6,598 nt of DNA from Dehalococcoidia bacterium (GTDB taxonomy: Bacteria > Chloroflexota > Dehalococcoidia > UBA3495). Shown piece by piece: positions 4,858 to 6,598 of this stretch; position 1 is the first letter of the stretch; each line of letters starts with the position of its first letter. Position numbers and translations under genes: made by a program. The notes under the pieces are model-generated. The model was given only the letters and a program-made list of their open reading frames with translations. It did no database searches and was not told the origin of the DNA. The stretch is from the NCBI GenBank assembly GCA_028822675.1, contig JAPKDE010000144.1, forward strand, positions 1 to 6,598, read 5' to 3'.

Positions 4858-5994
4858 GATAAAATGGATGAAATTCGCCCGCACATAGAAAAAATTCATG
4901 ACACGCCCCATAAATCGGTAGTGGCAGTGTCTGGCGCTGGCACACAAGCAGTCGCTTGGCTGCTGGGAGTCGCCGGTGCGTCTCGCACTATCTTGGAAGC
5001 GCTGGTGCCCTATGGTCGAGAGTCCATGATCTCGTTCTTGGGCTTTGAACCTGAGCAATCAGCGTCGGCTCAGACGGCCAAAGACATGGCCAAAGCCGCC
5101 TACCGCAAGGCTAAATTCCAGCTAGAAGATGACTCACCGCCCGTGGGTCTGAGCTGCGCGGCGACCATTGCCACCGACCGTCCCAAGCGCGGCGAACACC
5201 GAGCCTATGTTTCTGCTTGGGATCAACAGGGCGACACCCTCTACTCGTTGAACCTCCACAAGGGCCTGCGTGATCGGGCAGGGGAGGAAGAGGTAGTTAG
5301 CCTGTTGCTAGTCCACGCCCTGATGCTGCTATCTGGACTGGAGTCCGACGTTGATCTGGGCATTACACCGGGAGACACTCTGGAGATTGAACGGACGGAA
5401 CACCCTTCACCCCTGATACAACTTCTCTCAGGGGAGGCCCAGTGGGTCGTCGCCCGTGGCGGGCAATTAGAGGTTGAGGGTGAGACCCCGGCCGCATTAC
5501 TGCCGGGGTCATTCAGCCCGGTGCATCAAGGACACCGGGGGTTGGTGGCGGCGGCGCAATTGAGACTTGGTGCCAGTGTAGGCTTCGAGCTTTCAGTGAC
5601 CAACGTCGACAAACCACCCTTAGAAGAAGCGGAGATACTGAAACGCCTGACGCAGTTCACCGCCGATGAAACAATCGTGCTTACCAGCGCTGAGACCTTT
5701 TTTAAAAAGGCGCGTTTATTCCCTGGTCGGACGTTTTTGGTCGGCTGGGATACGGCCATTCGTTTGGTGGCACCTCGGTATTACGGTGATGACACGGGTC
5801 AGATGATGATTGCCCTGGCCGAGATGCTGGCCGCCGGTAACCGGTTCTTGGTGGCCGGTCGTGAGGAACAAGGCGTCTTCAAAACCCTTGCAGACGTGGA
5901 TATTCCAGAAGGTTTTCAGGGTTTGTTCGCAGACATTGCCGAAGAGCAATTTCGGGAAGACATTTCTTCCACCGAGCTCAGAGCCAGCCAGTAG
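4834..5994 (+). CDS. two-domain protein: CinA-C/PncC-like domain fused to a NadD/NMNAT-like nucleotidyltransferase
   Basis: The protein has 386 residues and two recognisable parts. Residues about 27-165 resemble the CinA C-terminal (NMN amidase, PncC) fold: V-A-V-S-G-A-G-T-Q-A-V-A-W-L-L-G-V-A-G-A-S, then V-P-Y-G, a helix A-K-D-M-A-K-A-A-Y and V-G-L-S-C-A-A-T-I-A-T-D-R-P-K-R-G. The standard E-S-C-T-G-G motif is replaced by S-G-A-G-T-Q (33-38), so amidase activity is doubtful. Residues about 221-384 are a nucleotidyltransferase alpha/beta domain: G-S-F-S-P-V-H-Q-G-H (225-234, the HxGH motif), F-E-L-S-V-T-N-V-D-K-P (251-261), F-L-V-G-W-D-T-A-I-R (301-310) and C-terminal I-S-S-T-E-L-R (377-383), as in NadD and NMNAT enzymes that join AMP to NMN or NaMN. 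A combined role in NMN salvage or repair is inferred. The start at 4834 is supported by the duplicated MQALTAPT codons; ATG 4864 is an alternative. The Shine-Dalgarno is weak. It may be cotranscribed with the flavin reductase-like gene 79 nt upstream. Confidence 0.8.
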   Translation: MQALTAPTDKMDEIRPHIEKIHDTPHKSVVAVSGAGTQAVAWLLGVAGASRTILEALVPYGRESMISFLGFEPEQSASAQTAKDMAKAAYRKAKFQLEDDSPPVGLSCAATIATDRPKRGEHRAYVSAWDQQGDTLYSLNLHKGLRDRAGEEEVVSLLLVHALMLLSGLESDVDLGITPGDTLEIERTEHPSPLIQLLSGEAQWVVARGGQLEVEGETPAALLPGSFSPVHQGHRGLVAAAQLRLGASVGFELSVTNVDKPPLEEAEILKRLTQFTADETIVLTSAETFFKKARLFPGRTFLVGWDTAIRLVAPRYYGDDTGQMMIALAEMLAAGNRFLVAGREEQGVFKTLADVDIPEGFQGLFADIAEEQFREDISSTELRASQ

Positions 5995-6086
5995 AAATCT
6001 TCCACCATCGACCTGTAACGCTTAGTTTAAAAGCCAACGTCCGTTTTACTCAGTTAATTATTGGTTAGGGATAGAGTGAAATCTCG

Positions 6087-6116
6087 TTGACACTCTTTGG
6101 TGGCCGATGGTATATT
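6087..6116 (+). promoter_or_regulatory. sigma70-type promoter of the nuo (complex I) operon
   Basis: A perfect -35 TTGACA (6087-6092) and a 5-of-6 -10 TATATT (6111-6116) are separated by 18 bp, placing the start near 6123 and giving a leader of about 73 nt before nuoA. A 6-bp inverted repeat, AGAGTG (6073-6078) and CACTCT (6091-6096), straddles the -35 box and could be an operator. This is the best promoter match in the window. Confidence 0.7.
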
Positions 6117-6147
6117 TCGAGCGTAATTTGAGTCTATACCAATCATT

Positions 6148-6187
6148 CCACCGGCAATCAACTGGTCCTGCGGTGGTCTGTTTTTTT
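6148..6187 (+). terminator. terminator-shaped hairpin with T7 tract inside the nuoA leader
   Basis: CCACCG (6148-6153) pairs with CGGTGG (6171-6176); a bulged G permits two more pairs inside. TCTG and seven Ts (6181-6187) follow, only 8 nt before the nuoA ATG. The stem lies downstream of the predicted start site, so it would act on the nuo transcript itself (attenuation) as well as on read-through from the upstream gene. A competing stem, ACCGG (6150-6154) with CTGGT (6162-6166), uses the same left arm and could be an antiterminator. The loop is long (17 nt), so the stem is of modest strength. Confidence 0.5.
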
Positions 6188-6195
6188 CTCCCACG

Positions 6196-6598
6196 ATGAC
6201 ACCTGATACATTTAGCCCTGAACTGTTCACGCAGAACTGGACCGCGGTGGCCTTAGCCGCAGTGGTCGCTGCTATGGCAATCGGCGGTATGTTCAGCGCC
6301 TCAAAAATGCTGTCGTCCCGCCGTCATTCAGAGGCCAAGTTCACCACCTACGAGTGTGGAATTCCACCATCCCCGTATACGTGGTCGAACATCAATGTCC
6401 GCTTCTACATCTTTGCCATTCTCTTTTTGATATTTGATGTTGAAGCAGTCTTTCTTTTCCCCTGGGCAGTTATTTTCATGCAGGAAAAGATCAACGAAGC
6501 CAACGTCATGCCTTTCTACGCCATGATGATGTTTTTGGGAGTCCTCGCCTTCGCCATTATTTATGCCTGGAAGAAAGGGGTGCTTGAATGGCAGAAAT
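6196..6598 (+). CDS. nuoA: NADH-quinone oxidoreductase subunit A (partial, runs off the window)
   Basis: Translation from the ATG gives 134 codons with no stop before the window ends. NuoA is a small membrane subunit of respiratory complex I, at the junction between the peripheral arm and the membrane arm near the quinone site. The hallmark segments are Y-E-C-G (52-55), N-V-R-F-Y-I-F-A (67-74) and L-F-L-I-F-D-V-E-A-V-F-L-F-P-W-A (76-91), including the acidic Asp81 and Glu83. Three membrane helices are predicted at about 15-36, 69-93 and 105-125, with the long loop after the first. The end G-V-L-E-W-Q-K resembles the usual NuoA C-terminus, so only a few codons at most are missing. No Shine-Dalgarno precedes the ATG, only a pyrimidine-rich tract. 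No in-frame upstream ATG, GTG or TTG exists before the TAA at 6124, so the start is firm. It opens a nuo operon. Confidence 0.95.
   Translation, partial: MTPDTFSPELFTQNWTAVALAAVVAAMAIGGMFSASKMLSSRRHSEAKFTTYECGIPPSPYTWSNINVRFYIFAILFLIFDVEAVFLFPWAVIFMQEKINEANVMPFYAMMMFLGVLAFAIIYAWKKGVLEWQK
6588..6598 (+). CDS. possible start of nuoB overlapping the nuoA end (partial)
   Basis: An ATG at 6588, in a different frame from nuoA, reads M-A-E before the window ends. AAAGGGG (6574-6580) lies 7 nt upstream as a good ribosome binding site. nuoB normally follows nuoA closely, so an overlapping start is reasonable, but three residues prove nothing. Confidence 0.3.

Noticed and set aside
5698..5710. T6A5 run inside the nucleotidyltransferase domain as a programmed frameshift site
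   Set aside because: In the reading frame it is TTT TTT AAA AAG, which does not fit the X-XXY-YYZ slippery pattern, and the conserved motifs continue in the same frame after it.

Overview
The window comes from a bacterial chromosome of moderate GC content (roughly half G+C by eye). It holds ordinary chromosomal genes and no phage, transposon, CRISPR or plasmid signature. Consensus-type sigma70 promoters, a lipoprotein signal with a lipobox and a nuoA-type complex I gene indicate a free-living, respiring bacterium. The gene content would suit a marine Chloroflexota (SAR202/Dehalococcoidia-like) genome, but that is a low-confidence guess because no rRNA or marker phylogeny is available here.

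Left part, minus strand (157-2751): an apparent three-gene operon read right to left. It encodes an imidazolonepropionase/prolidase-like amidohydrolase, then TrmD (tRNA m1G37 methyltransferase), then a hotdog-fold acyl-CoA thioesterase. A good promoter (TTGACA, 17 bp, TAGCAT) lies upstream of the amidohydrolase, and the leader starts with a perfect 6-bp hairpin. The trmD start codon is buried in one arm of a perfect 12-bp inverted repeat, which suggests separate control of trmD. The first 39 bases may be the end of a plus-strand gene converging on the thioesterase.

Middle, plus strand (about 2880-4754): a divergent intergenic region with a perfect TATAAT box and a 15-nt tandem repeat leads into a secreted lipoprotein. 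This lipoprotein is built from seven TolB/PD40-type beta-propeller units. A flavin-reductase-like (FMN-binding split barrel) protein follows.

Right part, plus strand (4787-6598): a two-domain protein with an N-terminal CinA-C/PncC-like domain and a C-terminal NadD/NMNAT-like nucleotidyltransferase domain. Its start region is duplicated 47 bp upstream. A strong promoter (TTGACA, 18 bp, TATATT) and a terminator-shaped hairpin with seven Ts then sit directly before nuoA, the first gene of a respiratory complex I operon that runs off the window; the start of nuoB may be just visible.

The right half has a loose redox/nicotinamide theme (flavin reductase, NAD-type nucleotidyltransferase, NADH dehydrogenase), but linkage is inferred only from position. 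The most notable points are regulatory: the hairpin over the trmD start, the terminator-like element inside the nuoA leader, and the duplicated start of the CinA/NMNAT fusion. At protein level they are the loss of usual catalytic residues in TrmD and in the CinA-like domain. I do not see a clearly new multi-gene system.
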